From positions 1,178,001 through 1,242,000 of the forward strand of contig NZ_WVHL01000003.1 in NCBI RefSeq assembly GCF_009861525.1: 64,000 nt of DNA, written 5' to 3'. The notes under the pieces are model-generated. The model had not been told where the DNA came from, searched no databases, and was given only the letters and a program-made list of their open reading frames with translations. This document shows, in pieces, positions 1 through 10,179 of this stretch. The translations under genes were made by a program, and so were the position numbers. Numbering within the stretch: the stretch's first letter is position 1; every line of letters starts with the position of its first letter. This DNA is from Pseudomonas sp. LD120. GTDB taxonomy: Bacteria > Pseudomonadota > Gammaproteobacteria > Pseudomonadales > Pseudomonadaceae.

Positions 1-3000
1 AAGTTCAGCGACTATAACGTCGGCCAGCAGGGCGTGATCCTCAACAACGCCACCAACCGCACCCAGCCAACCCAACTGGGCGGTATCATCCTCGGCAACT
101 CCAACCTGGGTGGTCGCGCGGCCAATGTGATCCTCAACGAGGTCAACGGCGGCAGCCCCAGCCAGCTCAAGGGTTACACCGAAGTGGCCGGGCAATCGGC
201 CCATGTCATCGTCGCCAACCCCTATGGCGTGACCTGCAACGGCTGCGGCTTCATCAACACCCCGAAAGCCACCCTGACCACCGGCAAACCGGTGATCGAG
301 AACGGCCGGCTCCAGCGTTACCAGGTGGACCAGGGCAGCGTCGCCATCGAAGGTGCGGGGCTCAACGCGAGCAATATCGACCAGTTCGAAATCATCACCC
401 GCAGCGCCAAGATCAACGCCGAGATCCAGGCCAAGCACCTGGCGGTGATCGCCGGGGCCAACGATGTCGACGCCAAGACCTTGAGCGCCACGGCACGCAC
501 CGCCAACTCGGTGGATGCACCGCAACTGGCCATCGACAGCAGCGCGCTGGGCGGCATGTACGCCGGGGCGATCAAGCTGGTGGGTACTGAGGCTGGGGTC
601 GGGGTCAAGCTCGACGGCAAACTGATCGCCAGTGGCGGCGATATCCAACTGGATGCCAATGGGCAGTTGCGCATGGCCGAAGCCACTGCCGAGAAGGGTG
701 CCGTGGCGATCAAGGCGCAAAGCCTCGATGCTCAGGGCGCGGTCTACGCCGGCACCGAGCTCAAGGTGCAAACCCAAGACGACCTGAACAACCACAGCAC
801 CCTGGCGGCGGCCAACAGCATCAATCTGGGCAGCGGTGGGCACCTGAATAACCGGGGCATCATCGAAGCGGGGGTCAATGCCGACAACAGCCGCAACCCA
901 AACGGCGATGTGACCCTGACGGCGCAAAACCTCGACAACAGCGGCAAGAGCGTGGTGGCCAGCCGTGATCTGACGGTCACGACCAAGCAGACCCTGAACA
1001 ACCAGGGCGGCACCCTGAGTGGGCAGCGCCAGGTAACGGTCAGCGCTGGGACTCTGGATAACAGCCATCAGGGTAAGCTGCTGAGCGCCGAGCGCCTGCA
1101 ACTCAATGCCGAGCAAGTGCGCAACGGCCAGGGCGGCCTGATCAAGAGTCAGCAGTCCCTCAACGCCACCCTGGGCCACTTGGGCAACAGCGGTGGCGAG
1201 CTGTCGAGCCAGGGCAGCAGCACCCTGGTGCTGGGCGGCATGGACAACCTCACCGGCGTGGTGCTGGCGCAACAGACCCTGGAGATTACCGGTACTGCGG
1301 AACTGGACAACCAGGGCGGGCTGCTGTCGGGCTGGCAGGGCCTGGTCCTCAAGGGCAGCGGCCTGAACAACAGCAACAAAGGCACCGTCTCCAGCCTCAA
1401 GGGCGGTGTCGACATCAGCCTCAGCGACGCCTTGAACAACAGCCAGGGCGGTGGCCTGGTCAGCCAGCAGGCCCTGGAGGTCAAGGCCGCGAGCCTCGAC
1501 AACAGCCTCAAGGGCACGCTCTCCAGCGGCGGCGAACAAACCCTCACGCTGCGCGATCTGCTGGACAACAGCCAGGGCGGCTCCATCGACAGCGCCGCAG
1601 CCCTGACCGTGCACGCTATGGCCCTGGACAATCAGGGCGGCACGCTCAACGCCGCCGGTGATCTGGAATTCATCGGCGGTGATTTGGACAACAGCCACGG
1701 CACTTTCAGCGGCAAAGGCGCCGTCACCCTCGACCTGCTGGGCCGCTTGATCAATAACCAGGGCACGTTGTCTGCCGTCGGCCCCTTGCTGCTCAAGCGC
1801 AGCACGAAGGTTGAGAACCAAGGCGGCGAACTCTCCAGCCAGCAGTGGCTGCAGCTGTTCACCGAACACTTGGACAACCGGCAGAAGGGCCGGGTCGCCG
1901 CCAATGAGTCGGTGTTGATCAGCGCCAGTGGCGAAGTGCAGAACAGCGATGGCGGAGAGATCCTCAGCCGCGAAGCCGACCTGCAACTCAATACCGATCA
2001 CTTGGATAACGCCAAGGGCCTGCTGCAGGCCAAGACCACCCTGGGCCTTGAGGTTGCCGCCGCTGCCGGCAACCAGGGCGGGCAGATCATTGCCCAGCAG
2101 GGCGACCTGACGCTCAACGCGGGCCACCTCGACAACAGGGCCGGCAAGGTGTCCGCCCTCAACGGCGGCGCCACCCTGGAAACTGCTGCCGATGGCCGCC
2201 TCGACAACCGCGACGGCGCGCTCTTCGCCCAGCAGGGCCTGCATATCAGCGCCAAGGACCTGGACAACAGCGCCGGCCAGATCAGCGCCCGGCAGATCGA
2301 GCTGGAGCTGGCTGGCGCCCTGGACAACCGCCAGGGCCTGATCGAAAGCCGCAGCACCCTGGCCACCGCCGCCGCCAGCCTGGACAACCAGCGCGGGCAA
2401 CTGCGGTCCCTGGGCCTGGTGAGCAAAACCCGCTTCGATATCGGCGGCACCTTCGACAACCGCGACGGCCTCCTGGAAACCGCCAACCACGACCTGGACT
2501 TCGACGCCGGCGGCTTCAACAACCGCGGCGGCAGCCTGCTGCACAGCGGCAGCGGCGTGTTCGGCATCTCCATGGCCAACCTCGAAGACGTCGGCGGCCG
2601 CCTGAAGACCGCCGGCCAACTGACCCTGGAGGCCGAGCGCTGGACCAACAGCAGTGCAATCCAGGCCGACCAGTTGCTGGTCAAGGTCGACCACCTGACC
2701 CAGACCGCCGATGGCCAGCTCCTGGCGGGCAACGGTCTGACCGGCAGCGGCACCCACTGGAACAACGACGGCCTGATCGGCAGCGACGCCGCGCTCAACC
2801 TCGACCTGAGCGGCAACTACAGCGGCAAGGGCCGCCTGAGCAGCCTCGGGCAACTGGACCTGCACGCCGCGCAACTGGATCTGGCGGACAGCGCCAGCAT
2901 CGCCGGCGGCGCCAACAGTACCCTGAAGATCGACGGCGCGCTGAACAGCGCCGGGCGCATCACCGCCAAGCAGAACCTCTACCTCACGGCCGCCAGCATC

Positions 3001-6000
3001 AACAACCACGGCACCCTGGGCAGCGGCGAAGACCTGAACCTCACCGCCGGCACCCTGGTCAACGACCACGGCCTGATCTCCAGCGGCGGCAATATGCAGT
3101 TGCTGACCACGAGCTTCACCAACCGCTACGCCCAGGTGTACAGCCTGGGCACCGCGCTGATCGCCAAGGACGACCAGCAAACCCGCGCCGACCTGCTGGA
3201 CAACCGTTCCGGGGATATCGAAAGCCTCGGCAAGCTGAGCATCGCCGCCAGCGCCGTCAACAACGTCATGGACGTGCTGCAGTACACCGAGCACGAAAAG
3301 AGCGCGGCCAGTATCACTCGCCTGTCCTGCACCCTGATTCCCGGCGCCGGCTGCGATGACCGCGGCGGTGGCCGCATCAACGGCCTGTGGGAAGTGGCCG
3401 AGACCGACCGCCTGCGGGTGACCAACAGCAGCGCCGCCGCCAGCCTCAACAGCGGCGCCGACCTGCAGATCGACACCCAGACCCTGACCAACACCAGCAG
3501 CCTGATCACCGCGGCCGGCGACATCAACGTCAAGGCCGAGACCGTCCACAACCAGGGCCTGCAACCCCAAGAAATCACCACCCTGCGGCGCTACTGGAGC
3601 TTCGTCAACGAAACCGGCAACGCCGCAGCCCATGCCGCCGCGTTCAACGCCCGCAACAACCCGACGCCGTCTGCCAGCTTTGCCTCCGACCTCAGCGCCT
3701 TTATCGCCTGGACCGGGGTAATGCTGTCTTCCAGCAGCAAAGTGGTGGACGGCGACCAATCCTTCGCCGCCACCATCCAGGCTGGCGGCAAGGTCAACCT
3801 CAAGGCTGACAAAACCCTCGACAACAGCGTGATCCGCTCCTTCTACGAGTACGTCGGCGCCGGCAAGACCCTGACCGACACCGGCGTTGGCAACGGCTAC
3901 TCGACGCCGATCCGGATCAACCCGCAACTGCCCCCGGAACTGGCCCAGCAACAGGTCAACCCCCTGGTACTGCCGGGCTTCACCCTGCCCACCAGCGGCA
4001 ACGGCCTGTTCCGCCTCAGTGGCCAGGGCAGCACCTTGGCCCAGGCCCCGACACCTGCGCAGATCGCCGGCCTGCCGGACGCCGCAAGCCTGTCCCGGCC
4101 GCACAAGTACCTGATCGAAACCAACCCGGCGCTGACCCACCTCAAGCAGTTCATGAGCTCGGACTACCTGCTGTCCCACCTCGGCTACAACCCTGACCAA
4201 AGCGCCAAACGCCTGGGTGATGGCTTCTACGAACAGAAACTCATCCAGCAAGCCATGGTGGCCCGCACCGGCCAGCGCTTTATCGACGGCCAGGACAGCA
4301 ACGAAAAACTCTTCAAGCACCTGATGGACAACGCCCTCCAGAGCAAGCAACAGCTTGACCTGTCGGTGGGCGTGACCCTGACCTCCGAACAAGTCGCCGC
4401 CCTGACCCACGACATCGTCTGGCTGGAAAGCCATGAAGTGAACGGCGAACAAGTGCTGGTGCCAGTGCTGTACCTGGCCCAGGCCAACAACCGCCTGGCG
4501 CCCAACGGCGCGCTGATCGCCGGCAAGGACGTGAGCCTGATTGCCGGCAAGGACTTGAACAACGTCGGCACCCTGCGCGCGGCCAATGACCTGTCGGCGG
4601 TGGCGGGGGAGAACCTGGTCAATAGTGGGTTGGTGGAGGCGGGCAACCGCCAGGATCTGCTCGCGGGCAACTACCTGGTCAACCGTGCTGGCGGCATCAT
4701 CGCCGGGCGCGACGTCACCCTGACCACCACCCAGGGCGACGTGATCAACGACCGCACCCTGACCACCCATCAGAGCAGCAGCGAAGACTACGTCCGCGAG
4801 CAGCGTCGCGATTTCCTCGACAGCGCCGCCCGTATCGAAGCCGGCAACAGCCTGAGCATCGATGCCGAACGGGACTTCGACAGCAACGGCAGCGTCCTGC
4901 ACAGCGGTGGCGACACCCGCATCAAGGTCGGTCGCAACGTCAGCCTCAACGCCGTCGAACAAGTGGTCAGCAACGACCGCGGCATCGGCAACCTCGACCA
5001 GAGCAAAACCCAGCACGGCGCCACCCTGGAGAGCGGCGGTGACCTGAGCATTGAGGCCGGAGGCAACGTCACCGCCGTCGCCAGCCAGATCGACACCAAG
5101 GGCGACGTCTCGATGACGGCCAAGGACCGCCTGACCCTGGCCTCGGCCGCCAATGAACAACACTGGGCCAGCAAGACCGGCACCACCAAGAGCGAAGAAG
5201 ATCGCGTCCACCAGCAAGCCACCACGGTGACGGCGGGTGGGGATGTGACGCTCAAGTCCGGCCAGGACATGACCCTGATTTCCAGCAAGGTCAAGGCTGG
5301 GGATGAAGCCTATCTGGTGGCCGGTGGCGAACTGAACCTGCTGGCGGAGCAGGACAGTGAGCATTCGCTGTATGACATGAAGAAGAAGGGAGGCTTTGGC
5401 AACCTGCAGACCCAGCGTGACGAAGTCACCCGCACCACACATATCGGCAGCGAAATCAGTGCCGGTGGCAACCTGACGCTCAAGAGCGATGGCGACCAGA
5501 AGTATCAGGTCGCCAAGCTGGAGAGCGGCAAGGACATCACCCTGGACAGCGGCGGCGCCATCACCTTCGAAGGGGTGAAGGACCTGCACCAGGAAAGCCA
5601 CGAGAAGACCAATAACAACTCCTTCTGGGTGTCCTCCAAAGGCAAGGGCAATACCGACGAAACCCTGCGCCAGACCCAGATGGTGGCGGCCGGCAACATC
5701 GTGATCAAAGCCGTTGATGGCCTGAAGATCGATGTGAGGCAGGTCAACCAGCAAACCGTCAGCCAGAGCATCGACGCGATGGTCAAGGCCGACCCGCAAC
5801 TGGCATGGCTCAAGGAGGCCGAGAAACGCGGCGATGTTGATTGGCGGCTGGTGAAGGAGATCCACGACTCCTACAAGTACAGCAACTCCGGGCTGGGGCC
5901 AGCTTCGCAGATCATTATTGCGATTGTGATGGCGGCGGTGGTTGGGCCTATGGCCATGGGAGCTATGGGGACGGCCACCGGTGGAGCGGTTGCTGCGGGG

Positions 6001-7929
6001 ACCATGAGTTCGGGAACCGCTGGAATGCTGGTGTCGGGTGCGGGAGCTATCGCTACAGGCGCTGCGACTAATGCAACCGTTAGCTTTATCAACAATGGTG
6101 GAAATCTTGGGGCGGTATTTAAGGATGTGACCTCTTCGAATGCAATGAAAGGGTATGTGATCTCCGGAGTTACTGCGGGGCTGACGTCTGCTTATTTTGA
6201 TGGCTGGACTGGCACTCACACTGATATCGCGACGAATAATGTTATTGGGCCGAAATTATATACCTGGACGGGTGTAGGGCAGTTTGCCGCAAATCAAACA
6301 CTTCAAAGCGGCACCTCCATGTTGTTGAGCAAGGCACTGGGGCAAGGTGGGAGTGCAAGTGATGCCTTGAGAAGTGCTTTGTTCAATACGCTAGCTGCTG
6401 CAAGTTTCAACGCGGTAGGCGATTACACCAAACAATGGGGAATTGAAAACGGTACCCTGCCGAAGATTGCAATACACGCCATGGTGGGCGGATTGTTGGC
6501 CGAGGCTACAGGTGGAGACTTCAAGACAGGAGCTTTGGCGGCGGGGGCTAACGAGGCGGTTGTTGTAGAACTCAACAGATTGGTCAAGGGAGATGCACAC
6601 CTGTTGACCATGAGCTCCCAGATTGTTGGAGTTCTGTCGGCTGCTGCTCAGAAAGATGCAGATGCAGCCAAGATGGAAAAAGGTAGTTGGATTGCGAAGA
6701 ACGGAACGCAATACAACTTTTTAGGGGACCACTCCGCCAAGCAACGTGATGAGGCCCGTGAGTCCTTTGAGAAAGATAAAGGAATAGATGCAGCAAGAAG
6801 GTTAGTTGGCTTAGAGGGCTCGGACCAGCGTAGTGATAATCTACTTGATGCATATAAGAGGAATCCCGCGTCCCTTACTAAAGAAGATTTTGCCGAATTA
6901 ACTGCTTATTTACAGGTGTATGCCTACGAAATAGCAAGTGCAAGAGGAGAGCAAGCGGCGAAAGCCAGCGTGGAGAAGCTCCTGAACAATGGCTCTGAAG
7001 CCAAATGGACTTTTCCTTATGCTGGTACCAAAGAAGCAAAAAATGCCTATGCAGATGCGGAGCGTGCAGAGGTTGATGGATTCTTTAATAGAAATTTTTG
7101 GTGGACGAGAGATAAAAGTGAAAATGAGCTGACCTACAAAGCCGCTCAAAGTTATCTGCGAGTTGGCGATGAGCAGCAGGGTCTTGCGAATATTGGTGGG
7201 CCAGCAATTTATGGCCTTTCTGGGCCTGTAGGCGCTACGATCCGAACCGCAGCAGCGGTCAACGGAGTGCTTCAAGTTGGTCATGGCACAGGCCAAGCTT
7301 TGGAGGGTGATGCTTGGAACGCTGCTGGTAATATCGTTTTGGGCTTGCTTGGTGTTGCTAGCTTGGGGGTGCCGGGGGCGAGGCCGGGTGTTGTTAGTGC
7401 TCCAAAAAATTCTGCTGCAAAAGCGACAGCAGGTGCTTCTGTTGATGGCGCAGGCGGTATTGCTGTTGCGCCTAAAACGATCCCATATGAACCAAAGGGC
7501 TCGGTTGTCTTGCAAGGTGACGCCCCTGTATGCGGACCAGCCTGCGCAGCAATGACAATTACTGACAAAACGGGTGCGGCTATTAGCCTTGACAATGCAA
7601 TTGGAAGCTTTGTAAACGGGGTCAGGCCGACCGGCGTTAACACTCTGGAATTATCAGATGTGATATCTAAGGCGGGAGTTAAAAATACTGTAAATACTAC
7701 AATGCTACCTGAGCAGTTAAACAAAGCACTGCAAGAAGGAGCGAGTGTTATCGTTCAGGTTCCCGCTGGCCAAGGAAAGCACTTCATTATTGTTGATAGT
7801 GTTAAGTCTGTTGATGGCGTAAGTTACTATATGACACGAGATCCGTATGTCGGGCCAAGAGGTGTTCAGCAAGGTTTGTTAGATGGCGCAATGTCAACAG
7901 GCGTTAATGCCATTGTGATAGGGAAGTGA
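1..7929 (+). CDS. CdiA-like contact-dependent inhibition exoprotein (5' end outside window)
   Basis: The reading frame is open from base 1 and gives at least 2642 residues, so the signal peptide and the start of the TPS secretion domain lie upstream. Residues 1-100 are TPS-domain sequence (KFSDYNVGQQG, NPYG, GCGF). Residues about 130-1870 are filamentous-haemagglutinin repeats built on LDN.GG/LNN units. Residues about 1960-2200 resemble the DUF637 pretoxin region with an Ala/Gly-rich hydrophobic stretch; I see no VENN tetrapeptide. The last 170 residues form the toxin: a papain/C39-like core with VCGPAC (Cys), KHFIIVDS (His) and TRDPY. From about 5900 the base composition turns AT-richer, as is usual for exchanged C-termini. 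By family, the protein is exported by a TpsB/CdiB partner (not in window) and delivers the toxin on contact. The family call is firm; the protease activity is inferred. Confidence 0.93.
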   Translation, partial: KFSDYNVGQQGVILNNATNRTQPTQLGGIILGNSNLGGRAANVILNEVNGGSPSQLKGYTEVAGQSAHVIVANPYGVTCNGCGFINTPKATLTTGKPVIENGRLQRYQVDQGSVAIEGAGLNASNIDQFEIITRSAKINAEIQAKHLAVIAGANDVDAKTLSATARTANSVDAPQLAIDSSALGGMYAGAIKLVGTEAGVGVKLDGKLIASGGDIQLDANGQLRMAEATAEKGAVAIKAQSLDAQGAVYAGTELKVQTQDDLNNHSTLAAANSINLGSGGHLNNRGIIEAGVNADNSRNPNGDVTLTAQNLDNSGKSVVASRDLTVTTKQTLNNQGGTLSGQRQVTVSAGTLDNSHQGKLLSAERLQLNAEQVRNGQGGLIKSQQSLNATLGHLGNSGGELSSQGSSTLVLGGMDNLTGVVLAQQTLEITGTAELDNQGGLLSGWQGLVLKGSGLNNSNKGTVSSLKGGVDISLSDALNNSQGGGLVSQQALEVKAASLDNSLKGTLSSGGEQTLTLRDLLDNSQGGSIDSAAALTVHAMALDNQGGTLNAAGDLEFIGGDLDNSHGTFSGKGAVTLDLLGRLINNQGTLSAVGPLLLKRSTKVENQGGELSSQQWLQLFTEHLDNRQKGRVAANESVLISASGEVQNSDGGEILSREADLQLNTDHLDNAKGLLQAKTTLGLEVAAAAGNQGGQIIAQQGDLTLNAGHLDNRAGKVSALNGGATLETAADGRLDNRDGALFAQQGLHISAKDLDNSAGQISARQIELELAGALDNRQGLIESRSTLATAAASLDNQRGQLRSLGLVSKTRFDIGGTFDNRDGLLETANHDLDFDAGGFNNRGGSLLHSGSGVFGISMANLEDVGGRLKTAGQLTLEAERWTNSSAIQADQLLVKVDHLTQTADGQLLAGNGLTGSGTHWNNDGLIGSDAALNLDLSGNYSGKGRLSSLGQLDLHAAQLDLADSASIAGGANSTLKIDGALNSAGRITAKQNLYLTAASINNHGTLGSGEDLNLTAGTLVNDHGLISSGGNMQLLTTSFTNRYAQVYSLGTALIAKDDQQTRADLLDNRSGDIESLGKLSIAASAVNNVMDVLQYTEHEKSAASITRLSCTLIPGAGCDDRGGGRINGLWEVAETDRLRVTNSSAAASLNSGADLQIDTQTLTNTSSLITAAGDINVKAETVHNQGLQPQEITTLRRYWSFVNETGNAAAHAAAFNARNNPTPSASFASDLSAFIAWTGVMLSSSSKVVDGDQSFAATIQAGGKVNLKADKTLDNSVIRSFYEYVGAGKTLTDTGVGNGYSTPIRINPQLPPELAQQQVNPLVLPGFTLPTSGNGLFRLSGQGSTLAQAPTPAQIAGLPDAASLSRPHKYLIETNPALTHLKQFMSSDYLLSHLGYNPDQSAKRLGDGFYEQKLIQQAMVARTGQRFIDGQDSNEKLFKHLMDNALQSKQQLDLSVGVTLTSEQVAALTHDIVWLESHEVNGEQVLVPVLYLAQANNRLAPNGALIAGKDVSLIAGKDLNNVGTLRAANDLSAVAGENLVNSGLVEAGNRQDLLAGNYLVNRAGGIIAGRDVTLTTTQGDVINDRTLTTHQSSSEDYVREQRRDFLDSAARIEAGNSLSIDAERDFDSNGSVLHSGGDTRIKVGRNVSLNAVEQVVSNDRGIGNLDQSKTQHGATLESGGDLSIEAGGNVTAVASQIDTKGDVSMTAKDRLTLASAANEQHWASKTGTTKSEEDRVHQQATTVTAGGDVTLKSGQDMTLISSKVKAGDEAYLVAGGELNLLAEQDSEHSLYDMKKKGGFGNLQTQRDEVTRTTHIGSEISAGGNLTLKSDGDQKYQVAKLESGKDITLDSGGAITFEGVKDLHQESHEKTNNNSFWVSSKGKGNTDETLRQTQMVAAGNIVIKAVDGLKIDVRQVNQQTVSQSIDAMVKADPQLAWLKEAEKRGDVDWRLVKEIHDSYKYSNSGLGPASQIIIAIVMAAVVGPMAMGAMGTATGGAVAAGTMSSGTAGMLVSGAGAIATGAATNATVSFINNGGNLGAVFKDVTSSNAMKGYVISGVTAGLTSAYFDGWTGTHTDIATNNVIGPKLYTWTGVGQFAANQTLQSGTSMLLSKALGQGGSASDALRSALFNTLAAASFNAVGDYTKQWGIENGTLPKIAIHAMVGGLLAEATGGDFKTGALAAGANEAVVVELNRLVKGDAHLLTMSSQIVGVLSAAAQKDADAAKMEKGSWIAKNGTQYNFLGDHSAKQRDEARESFEKDKGIDAARRLVGLEGSDQRSDNLLDAYKRNPASLTKEDFAELTAYLQVYAYEIASARGEQAAKASVEKLLNNGSEAKWTFPYAGTKEAKNAYADAERAEVDGFFNRNFWWTRDKSENELTYKAAQSYLRVGDEQQGLANIGGPAIYGLSGPVGATIRTAAAVNGVLQVGHGTGQALEGDAWNAAGNIVLGLLGVASLGVPGARPGVVSAPKNSAAKATAGASVDGAGGIAVAPKTIPYEPKGSVVLQGDAPVCGPACAAMTITDKTGAAISLDNAIGSFVNGVRPTGVNTLELSDVISKAGVKNTVNTTMLPEQLNKALQEGASVIVQVPAGQGKHFIIVDSVKSVDGVSYYMTRDPYVGPRGVQQGLLDGAMSTGVNAIVIGK
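7414..7423 (+). repeat. Toxin-exchange junction motif, copy 1 (resident CdiA)
   Basis: The sequence GCTGCAAAAG encodes Ala-Ala-Lys, just before the variable toxin sequence. The same motif in the same phase (Ala-Ala-Lys-Gly) opens both displaced toxin C-termini at 8321 and 10182. I infer that it is the micro-homology at which C-termini are swapped. Confidence 0.6.
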
Positions 7930-7931
7930 TA

Positions 7932-8321
7932 ATGAATATCGGCGATATTGTTGAACTAGATGGCTGGCTGGTTATTATTGATTATAAGCTTTTTCTCATA
8001 CCGGAGAACTATTCGGAAAGTTATGAAGATGGTGAGAAGATTGAGATGTCTAACCCTGAAATGATGTTTTCTGTGATGGATGAAATACTTCCCTTAGCCG
8101 GAGGAAAGAGCTTTATATTTCATAAGTCTAAGGTTTCAGGGGTCTTGATAGAGCTTTCGCCGATGAAAATTAAGCCAACAGCTTTATCTGTAGAGGAGAG
8201 AGGGCGTGGCTTTATTTCTATAGATATTGAGGGTGATGTTGAAAAGCATAAAGCTCGGTACGAAGATTTTCTTAAGAAGAGACAGAATGTTAAGTCCGGT
8301 GACTGGCTAGATTATTTGTAG
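7932..8321 (+). CDS. CDI immunity protein for the resident toxin
   Basis: This 129-residue acidic protein is not recognised by sequence. Its position directly behind the toxin stop (TGA at 7927-7929) marks it as the cognate immunity protein. ATG at 7932 is preferred because GGGAAG lies a proper distance upstream. A GTG at 7926 overlapping the cdiA stop is the alternative start. The gene is AT-rich like the toxin end, as expected for a toxin-immunity cassette moved as one piece. It should bind the papain-like toxin in the cytoplasm. No catalytic motif is apparent. Confidence 0.8.
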   Translation: MNIGDIVELDGWLVIIDYKLFLIPENYSESYEDGEKIEMSNPEMMFSVMDEILPLAGGKSFIFHKSKVSGVLIELSPMKIKPTALSVEERGRGFISIDIEGDVEKHKARYEDFLKKRQNVKSGDWLDYL

Positions 8322-8330
8322 CGGCAAAAG
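8321..8330 (+). repeat. Toxin-exchange junction motif, copy 2
   Basis: GCGGCAAAAG encodes Ala-Ala-Lys in the frame of the first displaced toxin and overlaps the last base of the immunity stop TAG. Downstream codons give Gly-Ile-Leu-Thr-Pro before the IS5 element interrupts the frame. Confidence 0.6.
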
Positions 8331-8346
8331 GAATACTTACACCTAA

Positions 8347-9536
8347 GGAAATCCTGAAAAAGACTTCCTGATTTGGCAAAATCTCCGGACACCAATCGCC
8401 GAGCTTTTCAATGAAGCAAATGACCTTCGCCGATGCCGAGTACGCCGGTAAGCGCAAGCAGACCCGCAAGGAATTGTTCCTGATCGAGATGGATCGGGTC
8501 GTACCCTGGAAGGGTTTGATTGCCCTGATCGAACCTCATTACCCGAAGGGCGAAGGGGGTCGTCCGGCCTATCCTTTGATGGCGATGCTGCGGGTTCATC
8601 TCATGCAGAACTGGTTCGGTTACAGCGATCCTGCGATGGAAGAAGCGCTGTACGAGACGACGATCTTGCGCCAGTTTTCCGGTCTGAGCCTGGAGCGGAT
8701 CCCAGATGAAACTACCATCCTCAACTTCCGTCGCCTGCTGGAAAAGCACGAGTTGGCCGCTGGTATTCTCGGCGTGATCAATGGCTATCTGGGCGACCGT
8801 GGCTTGTCGCTGCGACAAGGCACCATCGTCGATGCCACGCTGATTCATGCGCCCAGTTCGACCAAGAACAAGGACGGCAAACGCGACCCTGAGATGCATC
8901 AAACCAAGAAAGGTAACCAGTATTACTTCGGTGCCAAAGCTCACATTGGTGTCGACGATGAGTCAGGGCTGGTGCACAGCGTGGTGGTCACTGCGGCCAA
9001 CGTCGCGGACATAACCCAAGTCGACAAACTGCTACACGGTGCTGAGAACGTGGTCTGCGCCGATGCAGGCTATACCGGTGTCGAGAAGCGCGAAGAGCAT
9101 GCGGGACGCCACGTCATCTGGCAGATTGCAGCCCGGCGCAGTACCTACAAAAAACACGGTAAACGCAGCGCGCTGTACAAAGCGATGCGCAAGATCGAGA
9201 AAGCCAAGGCCCAGGTTCGCGCCAAGGTTGAGCATCCATTTCGAGTGATCAAGCGTCAGTTTGATTATACGAAAGTGCGTTTCCGAGGCTTGGTGAAAAA
9301 CACTGCTCAGATGGTGACGCTGTTCGCCCTGTCGAACCTTTGGATGGCGCGTCGATATTTGCTCTCCAGCGCAGGAGAGGTGCGTCCGTAATGAGGGAAA
9401 TAGCTGCTGCGAGGAGCGTTCAGCGGAAAAAATGGATGGAATAGGCGGCAGACGTGATCGGTTTTGAACGGCTGCCGTTTTTTGAAAGCACCTATGGCTC
9501 AGCAGTCGAAAAATAGCGGCCTACTTCAGACTATCC
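8347..9536 (+). mobile_element. IS5-family insertion sequence, 1190 bp
   Basis: The left end GGAAATCCTGAA and the inverted right end (GGATAGTCTGAA when read on the minus strand) match at 9 of 12 bases. Both ends are flanked by CTAA (8343-8346 and 9537-9540), the 4-bp YTAR-type target duplication typical of IS5. Removing the element and one CTAA restores a continuous toxin frame (VAAKGILTP-KDFPEV), which independently confirms both boundaries. Confidence 0.85.
8411..9391 (+). CDS. IS5-family DDE transposase
   Basis: This 326-residue protein has the IS5 N-terminal region (WKGLIALIEPHYPKG.GGRP), the IVDAT first-Asp motif, the second Asp in VCADAGYTG, and the C-terminal VEHPFRVIKRQF segment with the catalytic Glu. 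It moves the element by cut-and-paste. The frame is intact and has full family length, so it is probably active. It is the only gene in the element. Confidence 0.93.
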   Translation: MKQMTFADAEYAGKRKQTRKELFLIEMDRVVPWKGLIALIEPHYPKGEGGRPAYPLMAMLRVHLMQNWFGYSDPAMEEALYETTILRQFSGLSLERIPDETTILNFRRLLEKHELAAGILGVINGYLGDRGLSLRQGTIVDATLIHAPSSTKNKDGKRDPEMHQTKKGNQYYFGAKAHIGVDDESGLVHSVVVTAANVADITQVDKLLHGAENVVCADAGYTGVEKREEHAGRHVIWQIAARRSTYKKHGKRSALYKAMRKIEKAKAQVRAKVEHPFRVIKRQFDYTKVRFRGLVKNTAQMVTLFALSNLWMARRYLLSSAGEVRP

Positions 9537-9865
9537 CTAAAGACTTTCCTGAGGTCTCAACAAAAATAAGCCAGAGGCAGAATCGTCATACTGCAGGGAC
9601 ACAGCAGCTTGAGGAGCGGGGGAGCGTTGGTTTCGTGAACAGTGTTTCAGATGCTCAAAAAGTGCTTGACGCTTACCACTCCGGCCAAGTGAAAATCCTA
9701 GGAAAGAATGGTCAAGGTTTTCCAGTGGTTAAATTTGAGGGTGTTACTGGAACTAACGTGAATCTCGGCGTTGGTATAACTGATCAGCCGACTAACGTAT
9801 TTGTTATAAAGGGAACAAAAAAGCCGAGCATTGTCCCCACAAATCCAAACTGGAGTCAGAAATGA
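9537..9865 (+). pseudogene. Displaced CdiA C-terminal toxin, type-50-like, 5' part split by IS5
   Basis: After the IS5 right end the frame reads KDFPEVSTK..., then DAQKVLDAYHSG, a TGTNVNLGVG motif and QPTNVFVIKG. This resembles the polymorphic toxin type 50 (predicted RNase) domain. The first part of the cassette (VAAKGILTP) lies at 8318-8346, before the IS. There is no start codon of its own: any translation begins inside the IS, which adds about 25 foreign residues. It looks like a former cdiA C-terminus left behind when the resident one was replaced. The next immunity ATG (9862) overlaps its TGA. Confidence 0.7.
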
Positions 9866-10179
9866 GTGATCAGCCTGTGCTGGAAGATTGGAACTTTCAA
9901 GTGCTAATGCTTGTTCAGGCGTTGGTAGGGGCGGTCTCTGCCAACTTTAGAATGGTCGCATTGCTGTGGTGTGGCGATGAGTGGGTATTGAGGTTCTATC
10001 TTGAAGAGAACCTTGAGGATGACGTCGAGGAGATTGAAGATATTGTTTGTCAATATACGGCATATCAAAGTTCTAGCTTGAGATGCCGTTCTGAATTGAT
10101 TGTGGGTAGCGAAAGACTTCCGGTGTTATCTGAGCTTGGGCGGGTCGTGTACCGTCGCAGAGAGGCCATTGGCAGTTAG
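9862..10179 (+). CDS. Orphan CDI immunity protein (second module)
   Basis: This 105-residue acidic protein starts with an ATGA overlap on the displaced type-50-like toxin, so it is read as its immunity partner. It has no recognised fold. It would remain useful to the cell against siblings still using that toxin. Its stop TAG runs straight into the linker of the third module (VAAKG at 10179-10193), as expected for directly joined cassettes. Confidence 0.72.
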   Translation: MSDQPVLEDWNFQVLMLVQALVGAVSANFRMVALLWCGDEWVLRFYLEENLEDDVEEIEDIVCQYTAYQSSSLRCRSELIVGSERLPVLSELGRVVYRRREAIGS

